DNA from: Arenicola marina
Lineage: Eukaryota; Annelida; Polychaeta; Arenicolidae
Reading direction: 5' to 3'
Length of the DNA: 64,000 nucleotides
NCBI GenBank assembly: GCA_964019135.1
Contig: OZ025257.1
Coordinates: 19,805,971-19,869,970, forward strand
Shown: positions 9,933 through 23,045 of the stretch, one piece after another
Position numbering within the stretch: position 1 is the stretch's first letter
Layout: each line of letters starts with the position of its first letter
Notes under the pieces: model-generated
Seen by the model: the letters and a program-made list of their open reading frames with translations, nothing else
Told to the model about the DNA's origin: nothing
The model's database searches: none
Made by a program: the position numbers and the translations under genes

Positions 9933-12400
9933 TATCAGAAATTATCAATATATGTAGTGCATATGTAGTGCATGACATTTCTCCCATTTTCGCTCAGAAT
10001 CCCGGGGATATGCCGTGTATTCGTTTCTGAGCATTATAAAAGCAGAATTTTCCAGTTTTCAAATTTCAGGTTAAGGATTTCGGCAATTTCTTGCCCATTA
10101 CCGTTTTGAAACATGAATTTCATATCAAAAAGGTAAAAGTCATGAGAAACCGTTTGCCTTATTGAAGTCAGCAAAACGAAAATAGGTAACATTCGCGCGA
10201 TACCTTTAACTTTTTTGTAGGGGGGTACGGGGGGAACCCACTGAACCCCCTGCTCACCGAATAAGTTAAAATTTGCTTTGTGAAGCTAATAGTTGAGATT
10301 ACATTTATATAGGTTGGTGGGTCACTGTTGCCCTAACTGGTGCAGTTTTTTCAGCTCTACGGGGCACAGCCGATATATACATGTCCAACCCATACTGAGC
10401 CGAAAAATACTTTTGTTTTCTCTTTGATATTCATCCCAGACACCGTGCGGGAACACCAAACATGCCACAGTTTGCAATGGTAATGAATAATAGCGCTCGG
10501 GGCTGGCAAAATAATCGTTATGCCGCGGCAGGCCACGCAGAGAAGCAGACACGGTAGCGCCACCTATATAGAGAATCTCATAAATCTGTCTCGTGGAGGA
10601 TTTAGCTGATCCCCAATGAAGGTAATGGGCAAAAAACTAGGAGGTGAATGTGTGGTCACGTAGCTCACATTTTCCACCTCTTTGGAGATTTATGCCTAAA
10701 AGACCTCGACTAGCATTCCACCCAGTGACCGACTGTTTTACCGTGTCCACTGGATGGTCTTTGACGTTGTCAACACCATATAGGCGTGAGGGGTATGCAA
10801 ATCCGCAAAGCTACCCCGCTAAGAGTGGTCGGGGGTCGAAAAGGGAACAAATCGAGGGGTTTTCCGGGTGGGTTGATTTTATCGTGTGGCGCGAATTAAT
10901 TATACTTTCATTTCGTATTTAGCAATATATATATATATATTAGGCCTCCGTATTCAGATTTGTTTTCACATAGCAAGATAACTTTACATTTTATATGTAG
11001 CGACAACGTTTCTGAAAGTTAAATTATGTTTAATAATTTGCTGTGAAATAACTAGAGTATGAAGTGACACAATATTGCGGCTACTAAAATCCAGATTTTG
11101 GCCCAGACGCAGGTGAATGTTAACTAGCTACCCCATTACAGGCTTATAAGCTTATAGATACACACACGTATGTCTTAGCCTCTATCGATACCCATTCGCT
11201 TAGCCATGAGCATGGAACATTTTCCTTTTGCACTTGGCCTATTTCGCACAATATAGCATGTATGCACGTAGGATATTCCTATGTCGGTGGTCGGTGAAGC
11301 CAGGAATAGTTCAGGGACACCGTTCTGAGACCCTTGTTGCTTAGTCCGTAACTTAATGAAGCCTATAGTCGTCCTCTCATCCAGGCCCAGGGCCAAAGTT
11401 TAGCTGATAGAGCCAGGCCCCTTGCATTAATTATCTCACCAGCCTCTGCGGCTCTGGGCCCGTGGTACAATGTCTAAGGTCTCTCATAGGCAAGTCACGT
11501 TTTAACGAGATTTTACCCCACTAAGCTTGAGAGACGGGCTGGTTTAGCAAAAAAATCACACATCCACCAGAAAGTTATGGATTTTATAGTGGTTGACCGA
11601 TATTAAATGTGGAAAATTCTGTGGGAAAAGTTGATATGTAACTTACATGACCCATTTTGTACACTAATCTTCTGGTGTTACATCCTACATCATAGGCCTA
11701 TATACCTTCCTCTCCCCTCTATGCACTACAGCTTGGCCCTCAAAGTAAGTACTTCGCTTTCTCGTCTGTATAGATGACCAGGGGCACTTCGGCGTGACAG
11801 CCTAAAAATTGGTCCGTATATTTTGAGCCCGTAGCACTCTGTTTTTTCCCGCAGAGTGTGTATATTATTCATGCCCCGCAAACCGGTTTCATTGCCTGGC
11901 GGAATGTTAATAAATATTAAATAAATCTCCCAATTATGAATATCGTTACATGCGTCGATCAGTCTTGGGTTCGCTGGGTGGTGACGTCATCATTGTTACA
12001 CTGTCTATCATACCGTAAGTACCCTCCAAGTTAACTATTCTAAAGCCAAAGTGGTTCAGTCTCATACACCCGAGCGTTTCTCAAGATAAACATATATTTT
12101 TGCACACATATACAAACAACTTTAAGTATATCTTTACATTAAGGGTAACATTTGCATGAAAATTGTCATATTGGAACGCAGATTGTCGTCTTTGCCCAAG
12201 CTAATTAAGTATGTCACCTTGCACCTCCTGATGATTGTAGGTATTGAGCCCAGACAAGTCATCAGTAGATTAAAATAGCGAGAAAAATCTGTATCAAATC
12301 GAACAAAGCAGACGAAATGAGTATCCATCACTCCATCTGAGTCTAATAAATAATTAATCAAAGCCTTTGTTCTCTCTATTTCTCCCTTTTTCTGCCGAGT
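9933..12400. other. Gene-free stretch
   Basis: Nothing is convincingly coding. A short (AT)n lies at 10925-10942. The small open frames near 10322-10563 and 11175-11396 have no family resemblance and overlap on the same sequence in different frames, which argues against coding. Confidence 0.55.
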
Positions 12401-13045
12401 TGACTCTTCTGCCCTCGACAATCCCCCCGTAGGTCCCGCCCCTGACGGATATTGGTGGGTGAAGATGTGAGGAGGGGAGACTTGAGGCGGTGTAGAGTGG
12501 GCGCGGGAGGGGGGGTGGGGATCGCAAGGGGGTTTTGCACACCACCTTCGCACCTCACCGTTTGTGTACAACGTGACTTTTACCCACCCCCACACCTACC
12601 CCGCCTTCCCGTCGACTTCTGTCATTTCGCCCCCCTGCAAACGCACCCACCTTGACACTCCGCCCCCCCCCCCCACCCCTGTATTCTCGGGCGCAGCCAG
12701 TCCGGGCTGTCGAGCCTCCTTCGGCCCCCCCCCCCCCCCTCCCCCGACCGCCTCCACTACCACTCGACCACTCAGACATACCTCACCACGTGACAGGACG
12801 TTTGGAGGTTCCATACCTACCAAAGACTTTCTCTGCCTGTCTGTCTCTCCCTCTCTCTGCTTATGTCTTTCTCTCTTTCCTCGCTCTGTCCTCTCTCTTT
12901 CCTCGCTCAGTCTCTCTCTTTCCTCGCTCAGTCTCTCTCCTTCCCTCTCTCTCTCCTCATATCTCTTCCTTCTTCTCTCAGTCTCCCTCACTTTGCCCGC
13001 CTCAGCCAACTCAGACAACGGCTCCACCAACAACTGACTCAAGAG

Positions 13046-13083
<38 letters not shown>

Positions 13084-13335
13084 ACACCCACAAACCCTTC
13101 TCTCTCCCTCTCTTCGTTCCTCCCCCCCCCCCCGCCCGGCAACAGGGGTCACATTGACTAGGACTGCCGATAATGACCCCGTGTATTTTGGCACGTAGAC
13201 TATTGGCCTTGACACGCTCCGGCCTCCACCACCAGCCCGCCAGACACCCGCCCCCCCCCCACCCTCAGCCCCCCACCCCCGTACTCCTCAGCCCACTCGC
13301 CACTTCCCACTCCCCACTCCCCACTCCTCACGCCC
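12400..13335. repeat. Low-complexity poly-C / CT-rich block
   Basis: Several poly-C tracts occur, including one of nearly 40 C at about 13046-13083. A (CT)-rich segment at 12838-13000 contains about three copies of a ~22-bp unit with TTTCCTCGCTCAGT. Overlapping open frames on both strands here (Pro/Ser-rich or Gly/Arg-rich) are consequences of composition. Confidence 0.75.
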
Positions 13336-13499
13336 GCCTGTCTAGCTCTCTATCCCTCCATTCGCCCTCCATCTTGCGCCTTTGGTTCTAATTAGGTGTC
13401 GAGCGACGGGGTAAGTTCGACTCCACAGATACGCGTTGTTACCGGAGCTACAGAAATAACTGTAGTCTGCCAATTCCAGAACCACTTCAGTCTATAGTT

Positions 13500-13647
13500 A
13501 TTCGCCTTTGTTTCAGCTGATGATGAAGGGATGAAACTCGCCCCAGATTAGTTGCCCGAGGGGCCCGGATTCTAACCCAGGACCTGTTTATCTGCGGATT
13601 CTAGAGACTAGTGCGCCAGCGACTACACCAAGACCCATATGAGGCCC
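13500..13647 (-). mobile_element. tRNA-derived SINE, degenerate
   Basis: Read on the minus strand from 13647, the sequence has an A-box-like TTGGTGTAGTCGCTGGCGC and a B-box-like GGGTTAGAATCCGGG. These are followed by a CTGGGGCGAGTTTCATCCC block shared with the two other SINEs. It is diverged, and its 3' end is not sharp. Confidence 0.55.
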
Positions 13648-13989
13648 CCTGTGAAAGCAAACCATGACCGTCCAGTCCAGTGGGAACCACATCAGGGTAT
13701 ATTATAAATGTGACTTAATATTCCGATCGCTCGGTTATTTCTGTCATACACAGCGGTGCTTGGTAGACATCTTTATAAATCACATCACATCTATATCTAC
13801 AGGACTAGTCACTTTTCGACAACGGCTCCCATTAAAAGCAGTATGAAATAGTGGCTCCCTCTAGTGTTCACTTTCGTAGCCAACCGATGAATTGTGCGTC
13901 TACGTAATGAAGTAACACAAATATTGCACCGGTGCTACGAGAAAGTACCGTCCGGCATAGACAGCCATCATATTGGGATATCATCAGTT

Positions 13990-14188
13990 ATATAGCTGTC
14001 TTGTATTTCTGACCGAAGGAAAGAAATGAATGTTTTGTGCCGTGGGGTTTGTGCCGGAACTATAAGGAATAAATGAATGAAATATGTCCCAGACTAGGTG
14101 TCCAGACGCTAGGTGCCTGGGCGCGGTTGCGAACGCAAGATCTATTGGTCTGCGGTCTAGTGCGCTGACCACTACACCAAGACGGCCC
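13990..14188 (-). mobile_element. tRNA-derived SINE
   Basis: The minus-strand head GGCCGTCTTGGTGTAGTGG contains an RNA polymerase III A box, and GCGTTCGCAACC looks like a B box. Downstream comes CACCTAGTCTGGGACATATT, a core also found in the plus-strand copy at 19119. An open frame lies antisense to the promoter head but is not a gene. Confidence 0.65.
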
Positions 14189-14199
14189 ATAAAGGTACG

Positions 14200-15905
14200 T
14201 TTTTCTAGTGACCTACGTTCTAGTCCCCTTCATAGTGATCTACGGTGTGGTATCGTACAATGTGACCTTCGACTTAGTCTCTCTTATAATGACTGGTTTA
14301 GTTTTTGTTATATGTTAAAACCGTTAAGACGATTTAGTGTCTCTTATAATGACCTGCGGTTTAGACTCTTATAATGACTTGCAGTTCAGCCTTTCTTATA
14401 ATGACCTGCGGTTGAGGCTTTCTTATAATGATCTGCAGTTTAGCCTCTTATAATGACCTGCGGTTTAGCCTCTTATAATGATCTGCGGTTTAGCCTCTTG
14501 TAATGACCTGCGGTTTAGCCTCTTATAATGACCTGCGGTTTAGCCTCTTATAATGACCTGCGGTTTAGCCTCTTATAATGACCTGCGGTTTAGCCTCTTA
14601 TAATGACCTGCGGTTTAGGCTTTCTTATAATGACCTGCGGTTTAGGCTTTCTTATAATGATCTGCAGTTTAGCCTCTTATAATGACCTGCGGTTTAGCCT
14701 CTTATAATGATCTGCGGTTTAGCCTCTTGTAATGACCTGCGGTTTAGCCTCTTATAATGACCTGCGGTTTAATCTCTTATAATGACATGCGGTTTAGCCT
14801 CTTATAATGACCTGCGATTTAGCCTCTTATAATGACCTGCGGTTTAGGCTTTCTCATAATGACCTTCAGTTTAGTCTCTCATAATGATGTGCGGTTTAGC
14901 CTCTTATAATGACCTTCGGTTTAGCCTCTTATAATGACCTGCGGTTTAGCCTCTTATAATGACCTGCGGTTTAGGCTTTCTTATAACGACCTTCAGTTTA
15001 GTCTCTCTTATAATGACCTGCGGTTTAGCCTCTTATAATGACCTGCGGTTAAGCCTTTTATAATGACCTGCGGTTTAGCCTCTTATAATGACCTGTGGTT
15101 AAGGCTTTCTTATATTGACCTTCAGTTTAGTCTCTCTTATAATGACCTGCGGTTAAGCCTTTTATAATGACCTGCGGTTAAGCCTTTTATAATGACCTGC
15201 GGTTTAGCCTCTTATAATGACCTGTGGTTTGGCCTCTAATAATGACCTGCGATTTAGGCTTTCTTTTAATGACCTTCAGTTTAGTCTCTCTTATAATGAC
15301 CTTCAGTTTAGTCTCTTATAATGACCTGCGGTTTAGCCTCTTATAATGACCTGCGGTTTAGCCTCTTATAATGACCTGCGGTTTAGCCTGTTATAATGAC
15401 CTGCGGTTTAGCCTCTTATAATGACCTGCGGTTTAGGCTTTCATATAATGACCTTCAGTTTAGTCTCTCTTAAAATGACCTTCAGTTTAATCTCTTGTAA
15501 TGACCTGCGGTTTAGCCTGTTATAATGACCTGCGGTTTAGCCTCTTATAATGACCTGCGGTTTAGGCTTTCTTATAATGACCATCAGTTTAGGCTTGCTT
15601 ACAATGACCTTCAGTTTAGTCTCTCGTATAATGTCCTGCGGTTTAGCCTCTTATAATGACCTGCGGTTTAGTCTTTCTTATAATGACCTTCAGTTTAGTG
15701 TCTCTTATAGTGACCTCCAGTTTAGTCTCTCTTATAATGACCTGCGGTTTAGCCTCTTAAAATGACCTGCGGTTTAGGCTTTCTTATAATGACCTTCAGT
15801 TTAGTCTCTCTTATAATGACCTTCAGTTTAGTCTCTCTTATAATGATCTGCAGTTTAGCCTCGTATAATACCTGCGGGTTAGTCTCTCTTATAAAGACCT
15901 AGAAG
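14200..15905 (+). repeat. Minisatellite, ~25-28-bp unit
   Basis: Roughly 60 units are built on TTATAATGACCTGCGGTTTA followed by GCCTC. A longer variant carries TTCAGTTTAGTCTCT in place of the second half. The two variants alternate irregularly. The first ~130 bp and the last ~60 bp are degenerate. No conserved reading frame is seen. Confidence 0.92.
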
Positions 15906-16009
15906 TTTGTCTATTTGATTGGTAATGGCATTGCTGATTGAGAAATGTATAGTATTTTTGATGCTGAAAAAAGGTAACTGCTAATTATTTATATCGTACC
16001 TAAGACGAA

Positions 16010-16878
16010 TTGCAGCCTCCTACTCCTTGCTCGCTGCCCCGGCCGCTCAGCTTGCTCCGACCGCCCAGCTTGCCTCGGCCGCCCAGCTTGCCCCGACTGC
16101 CCACCTTGCCCCGGCCACCCAGCTGCCCCGGCCGCCCAGCTTGCCCCGACCGCCCAGCTTGCCTCGGCCGCCCAGCTGCCCCGGCCGCCCAGCTTGCCCC
16201 GACCGCCCAGCTTGCCCCAGCCGCCAGCTTGCCCCGACCGCCCAGCTTGCCCCGGCTGCCCAGCTTGCCCCGACCGCCCACCTTGCCGCGGCCGCCCAGC
16301 TGCCCCGGCCGCCCAGCTTGCCCCGGCCGCCCAGCTTGCCCCGGCCGCTCAGCTTGCCCCGGCCGCCCAGCTTGCCCGCCCAGCTGCCCCGGCCCGCTCA
16401 GCTTGCCCCGACCGCCCAGCTTGCCCCGACGGCCCAGCTTGCCCCGGCCGCCCAGCTTGCCCCGGCCGTCCAGCTTGCCCCGACCGCCCAGCTTGCCCCG
16501 ACCGCCCACCTTTCCCCGGGCGCCCAACTTGCCCCGGCCCGCCAAGCTTGCCCCGGCCGCCCAGCTTGCCCCGGCCGCCCAGCTTGCCCCGGCCGCCCAG
16601 CTTGCCCCGACCGCCCAGCTGCCCCGGCCGCCCAGCTTGCCCCCCGGCCCGCCCAGCCGCCCCGGCCGCTCAGCTTGCCCCGACCGCCCAGCTTGCCCCC
16701 GACGGCCCAGCTGCCCCGGCCGCCCAGCTTGCCCCGACCGCCCACCTTGCCCCGGCCGCCCACCTTGCCCCGGCCGCCCAGCTTGCCCCGGCCGTCCAGC
16801 TTGCCCCGACCGCCCAGCTTGCCCCGACCGCCCACCTTGCCCCGGCCGCCCCAGCCGCCCAGCTTGCCCACGGCCGTA
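16010..16878 (+). repeat. GC-rich minisatellite, 18-bp unit
   Basis: Close to 48 tandem units of about 18 bp, typified by CTTGCCCCGGCCGCCCAG, with units that vary by a few bases. All three plus frames and some minus frames are open (PAQLAP-, RPPSLP- and GRGKLG-like products) because the unit is a multiple of three and lacks stops. I do not call a gene. Confidence 0.92.
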
Positions 16879-17060
16879 TTAATAAACCACACTTAGCTTT
16901 CATACAAAAGTTACTTTTCGTTGTGATGCTGCGCATGGTCAGGAAATCATATATAATATTATTTTAGCATTTTCTTAATTCAGATAATTCACCTCTTGGT
17001 TATATACTTTGAACCCGATAATCGTTCGAGAAATGTTCCACGCCTAAATGCGGTTTACCA

Positions 17061-17213
17061 AGGGCGGATCCAAGGGAGTCTTGGCCCCCCCACCCTTGGA
17101 AGAATGCCATCTGAGGCAGCATGGATCCTCACCCGTCGCGAGTTTTTATTGGACCCCCCCCCCCCCGGTCCCAAGTCTCTATGGACCCCCCCCCCATTCC
17201 TGGATCCGCCCCT
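17061..17213. mobile_element. Short MITE with GGATCC-containing ends
   Basis: The left end AGGGCGGATCCAAGG and the inverted right end AGGGGCGGATCCAGG form terminal inverted repeats about 153 bp apart. The inside carries two poly-C runs and a duplicated TGGACCCCC motif. No coding sequence is present. I could not see a clear target-site duplication. Confidence 0.6.
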
Positions 17214-17833
17214 ACTTATGAATACCGGCCTTGGTCCCACATCTTATGCACGTTGCATCCATTGTAACGTAAGGAGCTATAGACGCCCTGGACAAAAGCA
17301 CGAGATCGTTTGTTTGGTCACCAAAGAGACAGGCCGGAAGTAGAACTGGCGAGGGCTGACATACTTTATTTGGCTATGACGCTTCTCTTACTCATCGTAA
17401 TAATTTGTAGATGACCTATTTAACGTCTGTTAAAGCTATTTATATTTCATATATAGGCCACGCGGTAGAGACAGATACCGCAATTTTTTGCAATTCTAGC
17501 GCACTAAATCATCAAAAGATGTAGTTTGCGATAGATTAAAACACTTTTGTCCTCTTTCAGTATAATTTGCTCCACATATTCAGGACCAGCGCAGGAATAA
17601 AAACCTACAAACTGCGTGTTTTATACAACGCGGACGCCGCCTGATCATTTAGAGGAATTTCTCTGACATTGAGTTGGGCCTTATAAGGGCTTCCGTAGCT
17701 GGCAGTCTACCCTTTCGATCGGCGACAACAATGGAGGCCATCAGGAGCACTTAGGACCTACCGTCCATTCACGCTGTAATGTACCGCTAGGCCGGGGACG
17801 ACGATCTCAGGGCTATTGGTATGTACCCTGAAC

Positions 17834-17836
<3 letters not shown>

Positions 17837-17882
<46 letters not shown>
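17837..17882. repeat. (AT)n microsatellite
   Basis: About 22 uninterrupted AT dinucleotides followed by an imperfect ATAC/ATGT tail. The flanking stretch 17214-18010 contains no supported gene. Confidence 0.95.
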
Positions 17883-17887
<5 letters not shown>

Positions 17888-18029
17888 CATGTATATATGT
17901 CTATCTTGCTCTTCTCAGATTTTGTTTTTCATTTTTCTCGCCCTGATAAAAATCGTTACCGCCATGAGGAATTTGACATCTATCCGGCAGAACGCTGAGG
18001 GGGGAACAATCTCATCATGCAGACTTGTC

Positions 18030-18295
18030 TGTTTGACTGTGGTGGGTGGGGTGGGGTGGCGTGGGGTGCGGTGTGGTGGGATGGGGTCGGGTGGGGTGGG
18101 GTGAGGTGCGGTGGGATGGGGTGGTGTCGGGTGAGTTTGGGTGGGGTGGGGTGGGGTGGTGTCGGTGGGTTAGGGTGGGGTGGCGTGGGGTGGTGTAGGG
18201 TGGGTTATGGTAGGGTGGTGTCGGGTGGGTTAGGGTGGGGTGGGTTGGGGTGGTGTAGGGTGGGTTAGGGTGGGGTGGGGTGGGATGTGGTGGTA
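18030..18295 (+). repeat. G-rich (GGGGT)-type array
   Basis: An irregular array of TGGGG pentamers with GTGTCGGGTG and GTAGGGTGGG variants, strongly G-rich on the plus strand and a candidate G-quadruplex former. From 18296 to 19118 I see no gene. Confidence 0.85.
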
Positions 18296-19118
18296 AAGGG
18301 CGCGGTGGTGACGCTGGAGTTGGGCCAGGGGATACAGCCCTAAGTGGGAGACCTCAGCTGCGGGGAAAGCGACACGGGTGAGGGCTATCATGTTAAGGGC
18401 CTGGATAGGGGTAGAGGTGGCCGGGAAGGCGGGTGGGCAACAGATTGGGTCGCAGCAAGCTTGCCGGTTGGGGTTGATAGCGGTACCTAACTGAATTCCT
18501 CGTCTCGGGAAGAAATCATTGAGATCCCGAATGCTTTTATGCGCCTCCACGTGGGAGGGGATACAGGACTCCCTGGTCAACGTCTCTTTGACGGTTTTTG
18601 ATAGGCTATTTGGCAGCCCAGCTTACAAGAAGCCTGCCGTACCCCATTGCCCATATGTATATATTTTCATGCACACACGTGACATTGACGTTGTAATTTA
18701 CCATCAATTGCCATAAAGTAACGTGTCATCGAAAGTTTCCTGCTCCAATTTGCAATAAAATGTAGTTAAAAATATCATTTAGTTTAGGTTTAGGACATTT
18801 ATTAATGTAATAATATAGATCAAATTTGGATTTATGTATTGTGTTTGTATGTCTGTATTCTCGTAAGTGACTCTAATAAAAGAATATGCAATATAATCTA
18901 AATTATTATACTGTCCTTATTCCACTTTATTTTGGCCCTAGGTGTATGTTGCAAGTAAAGCCTAACGGGTATATCTTAATATACCAAATGGGAAAGATAA
19001 AATGGGTTTAATACGGGTCTTCGAGTCCTCGGAGGTTCGCGCAGCGTATCGCTTCGGCAGGCGATAATTGCTCCTGCTGCCATTCTAAAGGTGGTGATGC
19101 TTCTTACGTCCCGGTACT

Positions 19119-19312
19119 GGGGCCTCCTTAGTGTATTGGTTAGCCGGCTAGGCGACAGATCAATTAGCTTATGGGTTCGAATGCTCGCCCATGCACCTAG
19201 TCTGGGGCATGTTTCATCTATCCTTCATCGGGTCTGATGGTTTATTGGCCCAGTTTAGCCCTTGTGTGGACAAAAGCGAAATAGAACACCAGCATTTAAT
19301 TTTATTTCCAGC
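19119..19312 (+). mobile_element. tRNA-derived SINE
   Basis: The head reads GGCCTCCTTAGTGTATTGG with an A-box-like segment. A B box GGTTCGAATGC follows, then the shared core CACCTAGTCTGGGGCATGTT. The 3' part is AT-rich, with TTTAATTTTATTTCC near its end. It belongs to the same family as the minus-strand copy ending at 14188. Confidence 0.65.
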
Positions 19313-19359
19313 TTCATGACAGAATATATGACATGGAATCAGTGATGATATTTGTGTAT

Positions 19360-19445
19360 TATAGTTTCATAGTGATATATATGTATCATAGTTTCATAGT
19401 GATATACATGTATCATAGTTTCATAGTGATATGTATGTATATACA
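19360..19445 (+). repeat. Three-copy ~27-bp tandem repeat
   Basis: The phrase GTATCATAGTTTCATAGTG followed by ATATACAT-like bases is repeated about three times and grades into a TATG-type microsatellite. Confidence 0.75.
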
Positions 19446-22400
19446 TGTATGTATATGTAGTTATACCTGAAGCTATAGACAGATTATGATATCATGTAAC
19501 TTTCATCATCTGTGTAATCCAATTCGAGATACTAGAGGACAGAGAATTATCTTAAATTATTAAAACATCAAAATCAGCTGGATTGATACATGTCATCAGA
19601 GTATATGATGAAGTTTGTTATAGGACGAAATATTTATAATCTTCGTCATAACTGACCAAAGAATCGTCGAGAACATGATTTCCACCATAAAGCTGTCAGA
19701 GGCAGATTCTAGATCAGTAAATATTCCAATAATGGCCAAAGTGTGCTGTGTGGGTCCCGGGTACACCGTCTACGAACAACATGAGGCCTCCAATTGACCG
19801 ACACATTAGACCACTGAATGTAAATACACGAATACACATGTTTGACTTAACATAACATTTATTGAATACACCCAATCAGTCAGATTCTTGATGACACCCT
19901 CCAAGCATGCGCACAGAGGGCGCATCTATTGAGGCATGTATCTCTCGACGCCCCAGATCAGTCAGATTCCTGCGGCTGTTGGGCCACGTCGTTCAGATCT
20001 GTGAAACACAATATACAATCTGTCCGCCAAGATGCATTTAGGCCAGACTCACTCTCCTTGTAGTGAGCCAGGCCTGGTTATGCCCGCGCCACGGCTGTGA
20101 AGAGAGATCAAAAGCATCAATGGACATGTTATCCTTTGACTAAAGCTCATTAGAATTCAGAAGATGTTATCCGATGCAGTCGATCATTATACGTTACGGC
20201 TGACATGATTTAGTATTTCAAACGACCTTACCGTTGTTGGAAAAGAAGTGAAAATATGCCGATATGCAGAGAAACACCGTTCTCAAACACCTACAGAAGG
20301 TGAAGTTCGTTGTTTCCTAGCTCACTCGCCAGATGGAGCAACGCGCAGTGAAAAAAAAAACCTTGCTTGCAGAATCGAACAAACGCTGAGCCATCGTTGG
20401 CAAGCCACCTGCAACCGTCCCAACTATAGCCGGCGTTGGGCCTACATCGTTGTGCTATCTGGGTAGCCACATTTTCGCTGGGCTGTGCTGATTGCGTATC
20501 ACGGTAGAAGTGTGGTGGAGGTCAAGGTCGATGTCTTCATTCTTCATTGACACGAATGCGGCGCCCGAGTCTAATTACCGAATCAGCACAGTATATCCGA
20601 CACCTAATTTTCCCCTTGATGCCTATTTTTATTTTGTTTCAATTCAGATTGATGAGTTTTCCCGACAGGGGTTCAAGGTGCGGTCGACCTACTGACGCGG
20701 GGCCTGGGCCAGTAGCCGACTTAACTCAGTTAACAAGGCCGGGAATGGGACATATTTTTCATATTCAACACATGGGCCCTGCATGTAATAATGTTTTGCG
20801 GTTTTCTAGTCTTAAATGCATTTTGTTATTATGTAGGCATGTATTAGAACATTCTATAGCCATCTCATGGAAAGTATTACAGTCTTACAGGATATATTAT
20901 CGGAACTCCCTGGTCCACGGCGTGAGAGAGCTTGGCATGTATAGATACAACATTGCCATCTCTCCTATACATCGCGCACAGAACACTCAATGGCGGTCAG
21001 ATAGCGTTCTTCCTAAAAAGGGGGGGGGGGGAGAGGTATCCCCGCCTCGGATGCCTAAATTAGGCATTGAAAAACTTCTTGGGGAGGGGGGTTAGGACTC
21101 CCTGGATCCACCCCCCGCGTCGATTCTCCCATGGGAAACCATCGCCAAGTTACGCGGCCATTTCATTCGTCTCTTACGCTGAAATGTTCTCGAAGCCTGA
21201 CAAAAATGTTGGGGCGAGTTTGTGAAGCATATTACAACATAAGGTAGCGTCTAAATGTCACGTAAAAAATATTCAAAATGTGTGGATTTATTTTAATTTG
21301 TTATTTAGTCTGAAAGGCGCTTGATATTATGATACGACTTAAACAAAAGCCCACAAAATGATTGGCAGCAATTGTTTGCACTTTCTCGATTTCTCGATTG
21401 TTGGTTTACCAGGGCATACTGTGCCAGAGATCTCCCTTACCTTCCTAGAGTATTGAGACTTGGGTGATAACTCGATAGTAGCGTATTGATTAGCATAAAG
21501 GAAATCGCCATTTTATGTTAGCCAAGCTTGGCAAACATTACGCAAATGCCGATAGCCATGCCAAACACTGTGACACCTAATAGATCTGAACAAACTATGA
21601 GCAAGGTTGTAGACTGTGAGGTTATAGATTCGAGCCCGGAAATTGTCCCCAACGGGTTAGGATGCGAGGCACGCTACATGGGCGATAATATGGATTCGCG
21701 TTGCTAAGGTTTCTTTTTCACATGCAAAAATCTTAACGTTGATTGATAATTGCCGACGGCAATCCCGCGACTGGCGGTGAGCGCGTTTTTACCAAGTCAT
21801 CATCATTACATGGAGACTGCAGGTGTGGTTTACAGGGAAATCGCTTGAGAAAACGTCATCGTCGGTCACCGCAACAACGCGATCAGCGGGTCACGTGACA
21901 CCACGTGGCTGGCCAGACTCGATCGGGAGCTGACTTGGGGAGCATTCTCGACCTTGAGCTACCACCTGGCGGGTAATGATGTCATTTGTGTTGACGCCAT
22001 CGTAGGCCGTGACGCGAGTACCTGGGTCTGGTCACGTGATACTTCGCACTCGACGACCCCCCACACGGGGGTAGGTAGGGGAGTTCTCCCGCCCACGCAT
22101 GTTTTGGGCAGCGTCCCTCACGACACGGAGAAACATCCTCTTGTCGAATGTTTCAACTTGAAATATGATGACAGCGCGACGATTTAATACGTCTTATGAT
22201 CGATATGGCAATCGTTATAGTCGTGTGGTGGACGTCGGTTATAAGACGAGTTTGTATTATAGTTCATGTCACTGCCACAACGAGGCTGGCTGTAGATAAA
22301 GTGAGGCCAGGCAACCAATGTTTTGAGAAAATGTAATTCGGAATTCGTCTTGCTGTGATGGACAGTGTCATGTTAGTTGCCAATAACTGATACATAATAT

Positions 22401-22920
22401 TGTCATCAATATGAGGAGGCATAGGCCTATATCCATTCTCGTAGTCGGCATTGACGAGCAAGTAAAATCAAATTAGATCTATGTATTTACAAAATATCAA
22501 CTATAATGGCGGTTCCCCAGACAAAGAATGTTAATGCGGTCGTGGCTTCTGCAGCTCTTCGCAGCAAGAATTGATGTAAACTGACGTTATATTATCAAAT
22601 AAATTGCATGATTTATAATACAATAATATCCAATCCAATAATATATAAAATTGTCAATGATCATCAATTGTCATAACTCGTGCGTTCGGAACGTCCTGGG
22701 AACATTCTGACTGCCTCATAGAAAGCGTTCTGTCATCACTATAGGGAAGAAGTAATAAGAAGAAAGGAAACACAACCACATACAAATACCAGAGCCATGT
22801 TTTAACACCAATAGTTAATATGCAGTCACACTCCAAGTACATGTATCACTATTATTTAGAGCAGTAGATAAGAATTGTTGAGAGCAATCTGTAAATAAAT
22901 ATAAAAATACTATGAATATA
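19446..22920. other. Gene-free stretch with minor repeats
   Basis: I find no convincing gene. A possible degenerate MITE lies at about 21018-21115 (G run, GAGAGGTATCCCC, and a right end CTGGATCCACCCCCC). A tRNA-like patch with GATTCGAGCCC at about 21625-21640 could be a SINE remnant. Open frames are short and without similarity. Confidence 0.5.
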
Positions 22921-22924
22921 TATA

Positions 22925-23045
22925 TATAATATTCCATTATCTACATATGAATAGATTTCATTATCTATATATGAACAGATTACATTATCTATATATAAAT
23001 ATATACATGATCCATTATCTATCTATGGATATATTATATATGTAC
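22925..23045 (+). repeat. Degenerate ~25-bp AT-rich tandem repeat
   Basis: Four variants of CATTATCTATATATGAA occur in a row, ending in ATATATGTAC. No other function is apparent. Confidence 0.7.

Noticed and set aside
12563-13198. Overlapping Pro/Ser-rich and Gly-rich frames on both strands
   Set aside because: They are produced by poly-C and CT-rich composition. There are no motifs, and competing frames overlap on both strands.
14084-14190. True tRNA gene
   Set aside because: It has A- and B-box-like segments but no convincing cloverleaf with paired acceptor ends, and is followed by a core shared with other copies. It is better explained as a SINE.
16000-16967. Overlapping Pro/Ala- and Gly/Lys-rich frames, resembling low-complexity structural proteins
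   Set aside because: An 18-bp repeat with no stops produces open frames in every register. None has a flanking unique domain.
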